Positions 10,890 to 21,300 of a stretch of 64,000 nt of DNA are shown here, one piece after another. A program made the translations under genes and the position numbers. The notes beneath the pieces are model-generated. The model worked only from the letters and a program-made list of their open reading frames with translations, did not search any database and was not told where the DNA came from. Source of the stretch: Pleurodeles waltl (taxonomy: Eukaryota > Chordata > Amphibia > Caudata > Salamandridae); the NCBI RefSeq assembly GCF_031143425.1, contig NC_090446.1, positions 1,023,701,066 through 1,023,765,065 of the forward strand, written 5' to 3'. Numbering within the stretch: the first letter of the stretch is position 1; each line of letters opens with the position of its first letter.

Positions 10890-12668
10890 CCAAAAAGGAG
10901 GATAAGAGTGAAGTACATATTCAAAACATATATACCTATTGATAAGATCTGTCAAGAGTGTCTGAAGCAGTCTCTTTTGAAGGAAGAGGAATATTTGTAC
11001 CTTCGTGTCCATAGACCCAGGAATCCCTGTATTTACACTCTACCGAAAATACATAAGAATCCCACATCCCCGCCTGGTAGACCTATTGTATCAGGCATAG
11101 GAGGTCCCACGGAGAGGCTTTCGGAGTATGTAGATATTTTCTTACAACCATATGTAATTAATTTGCCATCATATATCAAGGATACCAAACACATTCTTAG
11201 TATATTATCCGACATGACGTGGGAACCAGGTATGATTTTAGTCACATTGGATGTCACCTCTCTTTACACCAGTATTAATCACGAACAAGGAATGGAGGCC
11301 TTGCGTTATTTCCTGTACAGGCGACCTGCAATACTTTATGACCACACCAATATGCTAATCAATATGGTTGATTTGATTTTGAATAACAATGTTTTCCTAT
11401 TTAATAATGACTGGTTTCGCCAGAGACAAGGTGTCGCCATGGGGTCGAAATTTTCTCCAGCCTATGCGAATCTATTCATGGGTCTTTTTGAACAAAATAA
11501 GATCTGGAGTAAAGAAGGTAGCAATTGGATGACTGACATACTCTATTGGGGTAGATATATTGATGATTGCCTGATGATTTGGACAGGTAACCTACAAAAA
11601 CTGAATGCTTTCATTAATTATCTGAACAATAATGATTGTAACATACAATTTACTTTCGAACAAAGTGTGACTAAAATTGCATTCTTAGATGTTGAACTAT
11701 TCATCCGTGACAACAGAATAGAGAGTCGTCTCTACAGAAAAAGTACTTCCTGTAACTCTATCTTACATGCTAAGAGCGCACATCCGACCCACCAGATCAA
11801 TTCAATACCTTATGGTGAGATGGTGAGGGCAAGACGAAACTGCAGCCTTGAGGAAGATTTTAAATTATGCATTAAGGATATGAGCAATAGATTTGAGGCA
11901 CGGGGATATTCTTCAGACGTGATTAATAACGCCCGTACTCGGGCAATGCGTCTGAAGAGATCGGATACATTATGTCAGAAATCTAGACCTAGAGATGACA
12001 CCATTCGTTGTATAGTTAACTATACGAAACCAGCTATGCTTCTTAAGAAATGTATGAACAGACATTGGAATATTCTTACAGCTGACCCTAACTTTAAGAA
12101 AATGATTCCTAGGACCCCGGTTTTTACTTTTAGGAGGGGTAGAACTCTTAAGAACATCCTATGCCCCAGTTTCCGCACTAAACTGAGACACAATGATTGG
12201 CTTAGTAAACGTAATAAGGGTTTTTTCAAGTGTGGACACTGTGGCATGTGTAGATGGGCAAAATCTGGCATCTCCTCCTTCATGAGCTCCACTGGAATTT
12301 CATTTAATATTAACTACAATATCACATGTGACAGTAATTTTGTCATTTATATGATCGTATGCAAGTGTGGCCTGTATTATATAGGCAGCATCATTAGATC
12401 ACTAAAAACCAGAGCAAGTGAACATTTCAGAGCCCTCAGACAGGATGATGGGAGATATCCCATTGTAAATCACATGTGGCTATGCCCTGAACGTAACAAC
12501 TCATGTGGTTTTGAATTTTTTGGGTTTGATCTCATTGAAAGAGACCCTCGGGGTGGTAACAGGGAGTTAGCCCTTAGAAGAAGGGAATGCTATTGGATTT
12601 TAAAACTCAGAGCTGTGGAGGATGGCCTGAACACCAATTTTGAGATGGAGTACTACTTAGGTGACTAA
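10890..12668 (+). CDS. Penelope-type reverse transcriptase with GIY-YIG endonuclease, 5'-truncated
   Basis: The open frame begins right after a TAA (10887-10889) without an ATG; the first in-frame Met is about 100 codons in. Numbering from 10908, RT motifs appear in order: TLPKIHK (44-50), PPGRPIVSG (55-63), LVTLDVTSLYTSI (111-123), GVAMGSKFSPAYANLFMG (175-192), YIDD (217-220, the catalytic Asp pair) and FLDVELFI (259-266). A Cys-rich linker (CGHCGMC) follows, then a GIY-YIG nuclease at about 480-575 with CKCGLYYIGS, the Arg of LKTRASEHF and a downstream NRELALRRRE segment. In this family the RT copies RNA onto a nicked target and GIY-YIG makes the nick. At about 590 residues the protein is shorter than usual because the N-terminal region before the RT is missing. 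The frame that remains has no internal stop, consistent with a recent copy. Confidence 0.9.
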   Translation, partial: PKRRIRVKYIFKTYIPIDKICQECLKQSLLKEEEYLYLRVHRPRNPCIYTLPKIHKNPTSPPGRPIVSGIGGPTERLSEYVDIFLQPYVINLPSYIKDTKHILSILSDMTWEPGMILVTLDVTSLYTSINHEQGMEALRYFLYRRPAILYDHTNMLINMVDLILNNNVFLFNNDWFRQRQGVAMGSKFSPAYANLFMGLFEQNKIWSKEGSNWMTDILYWGRYIDDCLMIWTGNLQKLNAFINYLNNNDCNIQFTFEQSVTKIAFLDVELFIRDNRIESRLYRKSTSCNSILHAKSAHPTHQINSIPYGEMVRARRNCSLEEDFKLCIKDMSNRFEARGYSSDVINNARTRAMRLKRSDTLCQKSRPRDDTIRCIVNYTKPAMLLKKCMNRHWNILTADPNFKKMIPRTPVFTFRRGRTLKNILCPSFRTKLRHNDWLSKRNKGFFKCGHCGMCRWAKSGISSFMSSTGISFNINYNITCDSNFVIYMIVCKCGLYYIGSIIRSLKTRASEHFRALRQDDGRYPIVNHMWLCPERNNSCGFEFFGFDLIERDPRGGNRELALRRRECYWILKLRAVEDGLNTNFEMEYYLGD

Positions 12669-13175
12669 CATCTTATCTTCAATCATGGCTGGAATACAGT
12701 GTAGGTTCATGTGATACTTATGGATTTCCATAATGACTGTATCCGTATGTTAGTTCATTAGATATGTATCTATGTCAATGATTGCTACTTAGGCAGCGTA
12801 CGGGGTTTTATACAATGATATTGCTGTATAATTTGTACGTATAGTTGATTCGAAGTATACATTGTTTCAATATAATAGACTTGGTACTATTATCAATTTC
12901 AGCTCTTTACGCATGTCCAAATGCATTTAATGTGATTTTCATTTCATTATTGACTCATTGCAACTGATGAGGCTACTATGTTATCTCTCTTTTAAAGACG
13001 TCCTTACGTCATTGTTTATGAGCTGTCCTGCAACAGACATATCATGTCATATGTGATGTTAATGTTATTTTATTTTCATCCCCTTCTCTTTTTTGTATTA
13101 ATGACCACATGTTTCTTTCTATCCCATCTCCGACATATTTATATCATGATTTCTCATAGATAAAGTGTTGTTACT
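12669..13175. other. 3' untranslated part of the Penelope-like element
   Basis: This AT-rich stretch lies between the RT stop codon and the right arm. It is single copy within the element and I see no ORF or structured motif. Confidence 0.6.
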
Positions 13176-13392
13176 ACAGATCTTATCAATATGTATATAT
13201 GTTTTGAATATGTACTTCACTCTTATCCTCCTTTTTGGTTATAGTGCGATCATTTGCTATTTCCCATCCCATTTCTGATTGTATATTTTGTCTTATTCTA
13301 TTTTTTTGACTATAGATAGTTATTATTATCCTTATTAAGATGAGGGATATTTATTATGATTGGGTTTCAAGGCCCCCCGTTTTTCTTTCCCC

Positions 13393-13758
13393 CTATTTTG
13401 AAGAGTTAACAAGGTTAAAGAAACCTTTGCCCAGTATTTCTTTTATATCTACCTTATTAGCAGTATGCTTGCTACTCATATTGTTAAGAATCGATATTTC
13501 GTAATTTGGATACTTCACTTTGCAGTATAGACCGTTCTTGCTTCTCTCATGTGGCATATCGATTGATAACGGGTGAATTTTTGGAACATTAAGTACCCGA
13601 TATGGTATAATCAACGTTCTACGGATAGTTCTAGACATTACAATATGGCGCCCATGGTTTTTAGTTAAAGTCCGTCTTCCACTCCAATCATTTCCGCGGA
13701 TACAGTTCCTTTTAAAAAGGGACGGCTTTCTCGGGCGTTTAGACGAGATGCGGCACAT
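13393..13758 (-). CDS. Mirror copy of the 121-aa arm ORF
   Basis: This is the same frame as at 10370-10735 but carried by the right arm on the minus strand, antisense to the RT. One residue differs near the N-terminus (KRPRKP here, KRQRKP in the other copy). Function is unknown; it may be a passive by-product of arm duplication. Confidence 0.4.
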   Translation of the reverse strand: MCRISSKRPRKPSLFKRNCIRGNDWSGRRTLTKNHGRHIVMSRTIRRTLIIPYRVLNVPKIHPLSIDMPHERSKNGLYCKVKYPNYEISILNNMSSKHTANKVDIKEILGKGFFNLVNSSK

Positions 13759-14747
13759 TGTGACTGGGACGTAGCGGGATGCATCTTGACTCCGTTTCGG
13801 TTCCCCATATATAAGTTGATAATCTATTACAGAAGGTGAGTGGTTTATTGGTTTGTAACATCTTGATTGGCTCTGTTTGTTCGAGGTTCGGCATCGGGGT
13901 TTTTTTCTTGTTTTTTTGTTTTTTTCTTCTTTTTTGACATAGAATCCACGCGGTGACGCTTACCTTAGCATGATAGATTCATGTCTATAATTCTTTTTTG
14001 TAGATTGATATGGAATTTACCTCGGTGCAACTTTATTTTGGATGCAACATAGAACTTAAGGTCGGTGTATGTATATTTGTGAGTTGTCTTACTTAATTGC
14101 TTGGATTTTATACCCTATACCTGATAGGGACCTTATATAAGACTGATTGTTCTCACCCCCTTTTTCTTTTTGGGATCTCGACAGGTTGCTCAATGGCCTT
14201 GTTGGATATTTCGCTACTAAACTAACTAATTTTAATTAAGGTATGTCACAGATGAGATGCCTTAATGGGATAACGACAGATTAGTATATGGTTTTCCTTG
14301 ATTTATTTATTTTATTTACTTCTGCTTGTATAATCTCTATTTTAGTTTTCTATATATTCTGGGTTTTGTTTTATAATCTCTACATAAAACCTGGATTTTT
14401 TTTCTGCCTTGCTCATAGGGCGTCTCACTCTATTTTGTCTTCTTTTGGTGACGTGCACATTCTCATTATATAAACCTATATGGTACATGACATGTATAAT
14501 CAATAGTTAACTAAAGCTTTAATAACAGATGACTGATTCGTACATTTCACCCTCTTTTGAACGGGAATATAAAAATTGTCGGTCTATACTGTTTTATTTA
14601 TTTTTAATAATTTTTTACGAATATCACAAAAGTCACATTATATCTTGCCCTGTTACATTGCACTATTGTCACTTTGGGTGCTGGTATGGTCTCTGTTTTG
14701 ACCAACGCTCGTTACCACATATGTAGACGTTATTATTTTGTCTATTT

Positions 14748-14808
14748 GCAGCCCTGATGAAGTCCTTAAGAGATTAACTTCTCATGGGATGAAACACGTG
14801 TTGGCTGT
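14748..14808 (+). ncRNA. Hammerhead ribozyme motif (right arm, sense)
   Basis: Stem I is GCAGCC (14748-14753) paired with GGCTGT (14803-14808). The core CTGATGA is at 14754-14760. Stem II pairs A14761-T14790, T14763-G14788, C14764-G14787 and C14765-G14786, then an inner GAGA/TCTC helix closes a TTAACT loop. The GAAA box is at 14791-14794. Stem III has 3 bp (ACA/TGT) with a CG loop. The predicted cleavage is after T14802 (GTT triplet). All core residues needed for catalysis are present. Very short stem III is typical of hammerheads in Penelope-like elements, which are thought to cleave best as dimers. The likely role is processing of element transcripts. Confidence 0.8.
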
Positions 14809-15120
14809 ACTTTACTATACTTATGGAGAGTTCCATACATTGAGAATAAAATCTGGACTCTGAGATGAACATGAGTCGGTGATTGATTGACTAAGAAGAC
14901 TGGATACATCAATAACTCCTAATTAGGAATATCATGAGTGCTCTGACACCTGTTCTTTTTCTGTGTGTTTGCCTTGAAACATGGGAGGACTAAGGGAGAT
15001 CCTCTTGTCATGAGCACCATACCATAAACTTATTGGACTATTACTTGATTGGACTTACTGTGAGCGCCCAAATCCTATGAATATCTTCCCTGTTGGCATT
15101 GTTTTGGAAAGCAGAGGTTT

Positions 15121-15349
15121 GTTGTATTCATCCCTGTCTGTCTGGGTCACGGCTCACTGGCCCCTCTATGCCATCAGCTATGGGCCCCCGCCTGAGTGCA
15201 GGAGCTGGAAGTCCAGGTAGGGGACCGGTCTGGCAAAGTCCAGGCAGATAGGATCTGGCCTAACAGGCCCCGATATTCACACTACAGACTTAGCGGCCAC
15301 CAAGATAAGGTCCTGCCGGGCCACGGCTCATCTGTCCTCATCAGATGCC
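15121..15349. other. Gene-free spacer
   Basis: This is a short stretch between the Penelope target duplication and the solo LTR. No coding or repeat signal is recognised. Confidence 0.4.
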
Positions 15350-15353
15350 ATAG

Positions 15354-16333
15354 TGTTGCAAAAGTTCTCATTATCCTAATGAGACTACTGGATTTGGGTG
15401 ACAGAATCACCTGTACTGCGGGGGATTGTGTTTAATCCTGCACCATCTGTCGGTCTAATCCGGGTTTTGTTCTGGCTAACTAGCAGTGCCTCATCCCCAC
15501 CCAAGAGCAGGGATGATTGGGGCAACTAGGCGCATGACATAAATGACTCCTCAGGGGAATTGTGGTCTCTCAGATCTCATCCGTTTCTCTCAGTTACATT
15601 AGTTTCACACATACAAGGACAATCAGAGGCAAAGTATAGTTCAATAAGGTTTTATTGAAGTAACTGCATCTTAGAGAATAAGGCACGTATTGCAATAACT
15701 AGGATGATGAAGGGCAACACGATTAAAATTGTGACAAGGAGAGTAAAACACAAAAATAACTCTACCATATTGTCACTAAGATTGTTAAGGATAGTTCCTA
15801 CCTAAGCTATGTTAGAGCACAGCATGTTAAGCTCTAATTCTGCCCCTTAGGTTTCCCCTGGGAAGACATCATCCCTCATACCTGAGCAAGAGGCCTGTAG
15901 TCTACATAAGCAGCTGTAGCGAAGCAATCAGCATACAGTCGTGGTCACCTGGCTGGAAATATCCCTCTAACATACATGGGTCAAAGTAGCATTTTTATAA
16001 TAAAACAGCTGATGTTCCAAGAAAGGATCCCCACGTAAGAGTGTGTATGTTTCTGTGAACATTGGAGACAAAGCGTACCACTTTGCCCGCAACCTATCTT
16101 ACTGCAGCCTTGAGAAAAACACAGAGTGAAAGAAATTTCTTGTTTAAGAACATAGTGCTGACCTAGGCGAAGATCAGTTAGATAGAGAAAATAAAAGAAG
16201 ACCCAAATATAGTTACTGTTAAAATAATATAACAAAGCTAAAATAAAAAATATCTAGGTTAAAGTACACAGCGGCAGGTCTAGTATGTTATAATAACATA
16301 TACAAAACTATAGCTAAAAATGGCTACACAACA
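15354..16333 (-). mobile_element. Solo LTR of a foamy-like endogenous retrovirus
   Basis: Read on the minus strand, this 980-bp block aligns over its length with the LTRs at 30673-31676 and 40462-41465. Shared blocks include GAGGCACTGCTAGTTAGCC, an AGTCTCATTnAGnATAATGAGA block near the end, and the AT-rich start ending in GTAGCCAT versus GTGGTCAG. It begins TG and ends CA, and is flanked by the 4-bp repeat ATAG (15350-15353 and 16334-16337). No internal retroviral sequence is present, so it is the product of LTR-LTR recombination. Divergence from the full-length provirus is clear but alignable, so it comes from an older or sister lineage. Confidence 0.82.
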
Positions 16334-16337
16334 ATAG

Positions 16338-17143
16338 TAGCTGGCAGTCCCCCATGCTGCCAGTTGCAGGCCGCACCTGCCAAGGTTCCCTGTGGCCGGC
16401 CTGAGATGGAGTGTGGGATAATTCAGCTCTGCATGTCTCCCATGGTCCTCAGGGCATCTGCCTCCAGCGACTTGCAGGCACTACAGATGGGCTGCTGTGT
16501 CGGATGACTGCAAATGAGCGAACAGGACACTGAGCTATTTTATTCTGCGTTCACCATCTTCCAGTGCTGGCCACGCTCCCCAGCTAACTGTCCGAAATGA
16601 AGCATTATGTGTACAAGGATACTAATACAAAACACATGGATAAGGATATGGGGTTATAGACGCAACATTATGTGTACAGGATACAGGGCTAAGGGCATAG
16701 TACATAGGGATGAGGATGCATATGAGGAGGCTTATGTTGCATGTTTCTCACTGCAGGATTAAGGATATGAGATCATGTGCACAGGGCTACTGGTCAGGGG
16801 TACATGAATAAGAATACATGGTTATTGTTACAGGGCTAAATGTGAGAGGTTAATGCTTATGGTTACAGCAAAACAATACAAGATAGAGAATGCAGTTATG
16901 GATGCAAGGACATCGGTATAGGTTGTTGCTGAGGGCTACTGGTTATGGGAGCATGGTTGCAGTTACTGGTCTAAGGGTACAAGGTGCATGGGTGAGCTAC
17001 AGGCCCAAGGCTGCATTTCTAAGGATACATGGTTATGAACACAGGTTTAAGGGTGCTGGACAAAAGGCACAGGCTTATGGGCAAAGGGCTATAGGCAAAA
17101 AAATAAGAACTCTATTGTGTTTTATTGTAGCATTTAAATAGGA
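16338..17143. repeat. Degenerate repeat-like tract, no gene
   Basis: From about 16600 to 17100 motifs such as ACAGGGCTAAG, GGTTATGG and GGATACA recur at irregular spacing, which looks like a decayed minisatellite. 16338-16600 shows nothing I can name. No coding frame is supported. Confidence 0.35.
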
Positions 17144-17148
17144 CTTCA

Positions 17149-17835
17149 TGTCACGACTTACGTGCTGCTTTACCCTGGAGGCCGCAGAGCGAGTGGCATG
17201 GATCCTGTTCTGGAATGTTTGTCCCTGGCCCAAGTAGGGGCGACTCTTTCTGGTAGCCACGGTGCTGCAGGCAATGGGTACGCCAAGAGCAGGCCGTGTC
17301 CCTCAGAAGTAGTGCCAGAGGGAAAAATCCCCTGAAAGGGGAAAAAAAACTCCAAAAAGATAGAATCCTGCAACAGGAACAAAAAGAATAGCACAGGAAT
17401 ACAAGGAAGCAGGAGCGAAGACACCATCCAAACAGAAAGTGTTGCAGCGCAAGGAGAGAAAGAAACACAGCCCTTAAATGCCAACAAACAGGAAAGGACA
17501 CCATCTCAGATAGGGAAAAGCACATAGAACAGAATGGACTAGGAACTATAGAGAGTAGGGAACAAGGAATGCTGGGAAGAGAAGGGTACGATGGGAAAGG
17601 GGGAAAAACATAAAAGAAAGCACAACCAGATGTCCAGAAAAAAGAAGAAAAGAAAAGAACAGGTGAGTGGGGGTCAGACCTGCCTAGACACGCGGTGCGC
17701 TAAAAAGAATGAGGCCCCATGCCCAATTTGGGGCCTCGTAAGGTACAGAGCAGACTGGGGGTGCGGCACGTCTTATGACCGCGTGCTGCGGCCCGAGCCG
17801 AATGTTCGCCTCGTGCTACGCGCAGCGGCGCAACA
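17149..17835 (-). repeat. 3' LTR of the chromovirus
   Basis: It starts TG and ends CA on either strand. At 687 bp it is shorter than the 760-bp partner at 22163-22922 because of internal indels; a block near 22405-22455 is missing here. The end of the pol frame runs about 60 bp into this LTR. Confidence 0.88.
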
Positions 17836-19014
17836 GTAGGTCCCCCCCGAAGGCCCAGGTTTGTGCGGAAACAAGCGGTGAAAATGGCGAATCAGAAGAG
17901 GTGCTTGAACAGAAGATTCATCTTCCCAAGAGCATTCACTGAGAGGGTAACCCTTCCAATGAATCAAATACTGAAGACATTTGTGAAAGATACGAGAGTC
18001 ACAAATCTCTTGCACCTCATATTCAGGTACATCATCCACTAACACAGGAGAAGGACAGGGAAACTGACGAGAGTAAGGATCAAGGACATAGGGTTTGAGC
18101 TGAGAAACATGAAAGACCGGGTGAATCCTCCAGGTACGAGGCAGGTGAAGACAGACAGTGACAGGATTAATCAGCTGAAGGATACAGAAAGGACCATAGT
18201 AACGAGGTGTGAACCTATTTTGAGAAAGGCGCAAAGGTAAAAATTTTGACGAAAGCCAGACTTTATCCTGAAGGTGATATTCCGGAGCATCCCTACGCTT
18301 CTTGTCTGCTATTCTCTTCATGTATCTCTTGGTGTTCAACAAGTTAGCTCGAATAAATTTATGGATCTGTAAAAGTCGTCTGGAGAATGAAGTAACAGCA
18401 GGAAGAAAAGAGGCAGACTGAGGAGTAGTACGAAAAGAGGTAGGATGATAGCCATAGGAACAGAAAAAAGTGTTATTGTAAGAGAATTCAGCGATAGGAA
18501 GGTAAGTGTTCCAGTTGCTCTGGGTAGAATTACAAAAGCAGCGAAGGTACTGCTCCAATCCTTGGTTGAGACGCTCAGTCTGTCCATTAGTTTGAGGATG
18601 GAAACCCGATGATAGTGCTATGTTGATATTCTGTGTCCTACAAAAATGTTTCCAAAACCGGGAGATGTACTGAGGTCCCCTCTCAGATACAATGCTGTGT
18701 GGAAGTCCATGGAGACGGAAAATATGATGGATAAATATCTGACTTAGTTCTTGGGACGTAGGTAGTTTTTTCAGGGCAGTGAAGTGAGCCATCTTAGTAA
18801 AGGAATCTATGGTGAACATGATAACCCGGTTTCCTGCTGATGGAGGTAAAGAACACATAAAATCAGTAGAAATGGTGTGCCAGGGAGCCGGTGGAACAGG
18901 TAATGGTTGTAGTAACCCTGCAGGTCTGGTACGGAGGATCTTTACTTGAGCACATATGGGACAAGCCTGCATGTATTTTTCGACCTCCGATTTCCAGGTA
19001 GGCTACCATAATGA
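17773..19014 (-). pseudogene. Chromovirus integrase and chromodomain segment of pol
   Basis: The frame continues from the RT/RNase H part past stops at 19015-19017 (TGA) and 19003-19005 (TAG), both inside the zinc-binding region. From about 18972 it reads CPICAQVK (the CC half of the HHCC finger), STDFM (first catalytic Asp) and VSERGPQY, where an Asp is expected at the Glu, then GQTERLNQ (third catalytic Glu). A C-terminal chromodomain follows, with YLIHWKGYPLSECSWEDE. Integrase inserts the cDNA and the chromodomain of such elements directs it to marked chromatin. The change at the second catalytic position would be expected to disable or weaken the enzyme. The reading frame ends inside the 3' LTR. 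Confidence 0.9.
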
Positions 19015-20391
19015 TCACGAGAGTAATTCTTGTGTGGCCTTAATGACTCTATGACAAGGGATCGGCGAATCATGGCACATTTGTAGTGCCTTTTCTCTTA
19101 CTCCATTAGTAGGGAGAAACAACAAGTTCTTATAATAATAATACCCTTGCATTTTACATATGTTCAGTTTCTTTAATTCTTGATCAGTCAGGTTACAATA
19201 TTCCAGTTGTACCTCATCCAGAAAAGACTGAGCTACTCCGATGATTTTACTGGGCTCAAGTAGATACTGAGATGGGGTAGAAGTACAATCTGGATAACGG
19301 CGAGACAGAGCATCAGCCAGAATGCTTTTGGATTCAGGAATATAGGTGACATAAAAGTCATACTGACTGAAGAAAAAGGCCCAACGAGCCTGACGACTAT
19401 TCTGGCATAAAAAATTACGTAAACATTGCAGATTATGATGGTCTGTTCTCACCTCGAACGGCTCTTTGGAACCCATAAGAAACTGTCTCCACTCTAGGCA
19501 GGCTGTTTTCAGAGCTAACAACTCCCTTTCAAGTACTGAGTAATGTTGTTCTGATGCAGAGAGTACATGGGACAAATAGAACACAGGATGTTCAAGACCG
19601 TTATCTTCTTGATGTTGGAGTAAGGCAGCTTTGATGGCTCTTTCGGAAGCATCAGTAACAACAATAAATTGTTTGCTAGTATTTGGATGTCTCAATATCG
19701 GTGCTTGAGTGAAGACCTTTTTTAGACTCTGAAAAGTCTTTTCAGCCGCCATTGTCCTGACAAAGCCTTTCTTCAAATTTTCCTTTTTTAATGTTTGAGT
19801 TATGTGGCTGGTTTGTTCTGCAAAGTCTAAGATGAACTGCCGATAAAAGTTAGCCAATCCTAGAAAACATTGCGTTTCCTTAATAGAGAAAGGAGATGGC
19901 CAGTCTAGTATGGCTTGTACCTTTTCCTGGTCCATTGCTATTCCAGTGGGACTAAGGTGATATCCCAAATATTTGACTTCGGTCTTGTCAAACTCACACT
20001 TTTCCGGTTTACGGGACAGTTGATGTTCCCGGAGTCTTTGGAGGACTTGTTTCACGTGAGAGGAATGAAGTTCAGGACGCCTAGAATAAATAACAATATC
20101 ATCTAAATAGATGATGACCGTATGGTTCAAGAGATCAGAGAACACAGAGTCCATAAATCTTTGGAAAATGGAGGGGGCATTAGTGAGACCAAAAGGCATA
20201 ACTCTGTACTCATAATGACCAAAAGGGGTCCGGAAGGTAGTCTTCCACTCGTTTCCTTCTTTAATACGCAAAAGGTGGTAGGCTCCACGAAGATCCAATT
20301 TGGTGAATCGTTGAGCCCCTCTGACTGCCTCTAGTATATCCTTGATGAGGGGCAAAGGATAACAGTCTTTTATAGTTATTTTATTTAGACC
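19015..20391 (-). pseudogene. Chromovirus reverse transcriptase and RNase H segment of pol
   Basis: This is in the same frame as the protease-RT part, separated from it by a TAA at 20392-20394. Visible motifs are KLDLRGAYHLLRI, the FRTPFGHYEYRVMPFGLTNA block, IIYLDDIVIYS (catalytic Asp pair), the YLGYHLSP thumb motif, and an RNase H domain with VVTDASERAIKAALLQ, ERELLALKTACLEW and VRTDHHNLQCL. The start of the integrase zinc finger (CHDSPIPCHR) precedes the terminal TGA. Apart from the bounding stops the 446-codon segment is open, so decay is moderate. Confidence 0.92.
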
Positions 20392-21300
20392 TTAAAAATC
20401 CAGGCAGGGACGAAGATCCTTCGTCTTCTTGGGTACAAAAAAGAGGGGAACCCCTGCCGGAGAGGACGATGGTACAATAAGACCGCTATGTAAGTTTTCT
20501 TGCAGATATTCCTTTAGAACTTCCCTTTCAGATTCCGTGAGTGAATACATCCTCCCAAAGGGAACAATAGCTCCGGGTTCCAACGGAATAGCACAATCGT
20601 AATCTCGATGTGGAGGTAACACAGGTCTGGTTGGTTTTTGGAACACATCTTGAAATTCTATATAGTGATCGGGGACACCTTGAACTGTATTGATGGAATA
20701 TCTGGTAGTAATTTCAGTAGGCATCAACCTCTTGGGTGACCAATAAGTGTCTGAAGCAAAGCAGTTCTCATGACAAAACTGTGAGGACAAGGAAATAGTC
20801 CGGGTTTCCCAATTTACATAAGGGTTATGTTTTATGAACCACAGAATTCCCAAAATGATAGTATGATTGGGGGATGATATTAAATCAAATGAGATGTGTT
20901 CTTGGTGGTTTCCGAATTGTAAACTCAGTGTCGTGGTGGTGGTATCAACTGGACCAGAGGATATTAAGGACCCATCCACTGTGTCAACTTGTTCTGGGGT
21001 TTCTTTGGGTCGTGTGGGTATTTGTTGAGTCGTGGCCCAAATTTTATCCATATATATGCCACTGGCACCACAGTCAAGTAAAGCCATTGTTCTCTCTTGA
21101 CGGCCGTCCGGTAAATGTAGCGTCACAGGTAACATAAACAAAGTCGTGGCATTGTCCTTGAATGAACTGATGGAAGGTATAGCCGATGATCCCGTCCCCT
21201 CCGTTCTTACAGAGGACGGGAAGTGGCGTTTCCCAATGGCCTTTGAGGACGAACGGGGCATGTACGAAGCGTGTGGCCGGCAGCACCACAATACAGGCAC
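20392..21300 (-). pseudogene. Chromovirus protease and N-terminal RT segment
   Basis: The protease motif is ALLDCGASGIYMD, with Cys where most relatives have Ser or Thr after the catalytic Asp. The RT fingers follow (EREVLKEYLQENLHSGLIVP, then PAGVPLFFVPKKTKDLRPCLDF), and a TAA at 20392-20394 ends the frame. The frame differs from that of gag, so expression would have needed a frameshift or the overlap has been altered by an indel. Confidence 0.88.

Larger units (their letters stand above)
9170..10952 (-). repeat. Left inverted arm (pLTR-like) of Penelope-like element
   Basis: This is the reverse complement of 13176-14957 with only scattered differences (for example CGCCAGAG here against CGCCCGAG on the other arm near 13735). 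The match runs from the outer edge near the target duplication to 10952, which is about 20 codons inside the RT reading frame. The arm carries a hammerhead motif on the minus strand and a 121-codon ORF on the plus strand. High identity between arms means recent duplication or template switching at insertion. Confidence 0.9.
13176..14957 (+). repeat. Right inverted arm (pLTR-like) of Penelope-like element
   Basis: This is the reverse complement of the left arm (9170-10952). Its inner end therefore holds an inverted copy of the first codons of the RT frame. The hammerhead at 14748-14808 is in the same sense as the RT here, the usual arrangement for these elements. The element continues about 150 bp beyond this arm to the target duplication at 15106. 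Confidence 0.9.
9170..15105 (+). mobile_element. Penelope-like element (RT plus GIY-YIG), inverted arms, with target duplication
   Basis: The core ORF (10890-12668) has the reverse transcriptase and GIY-YIG endonuclease that define Penelope-like elements. It is flanked by two nearly identical inverted arms (9170-10952 and 13176-14957), each with a hammerhead ribozyme motif. A right tail of about 150 bp (14958-15105) has no partner on the left. A 15-bp direct repeat, GGAAAGCAGAGGTTT, sits outside both ends (9155-9169 and 15106-15120). This marks the insertion limits as one event and shows that the left inverted arm came in with the element. The ORF lacks its N-terminus, so the copy is truncated and cannot act alone unless the missing part is supplied elsewhere. 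Confidence 0.88.

Noticed and set aside
15981..16235. 84-codon minus-strand frame within the solo LTR
   Set aside because: LTR sequence with no domain; no matching frame in the related provirus LTRs.
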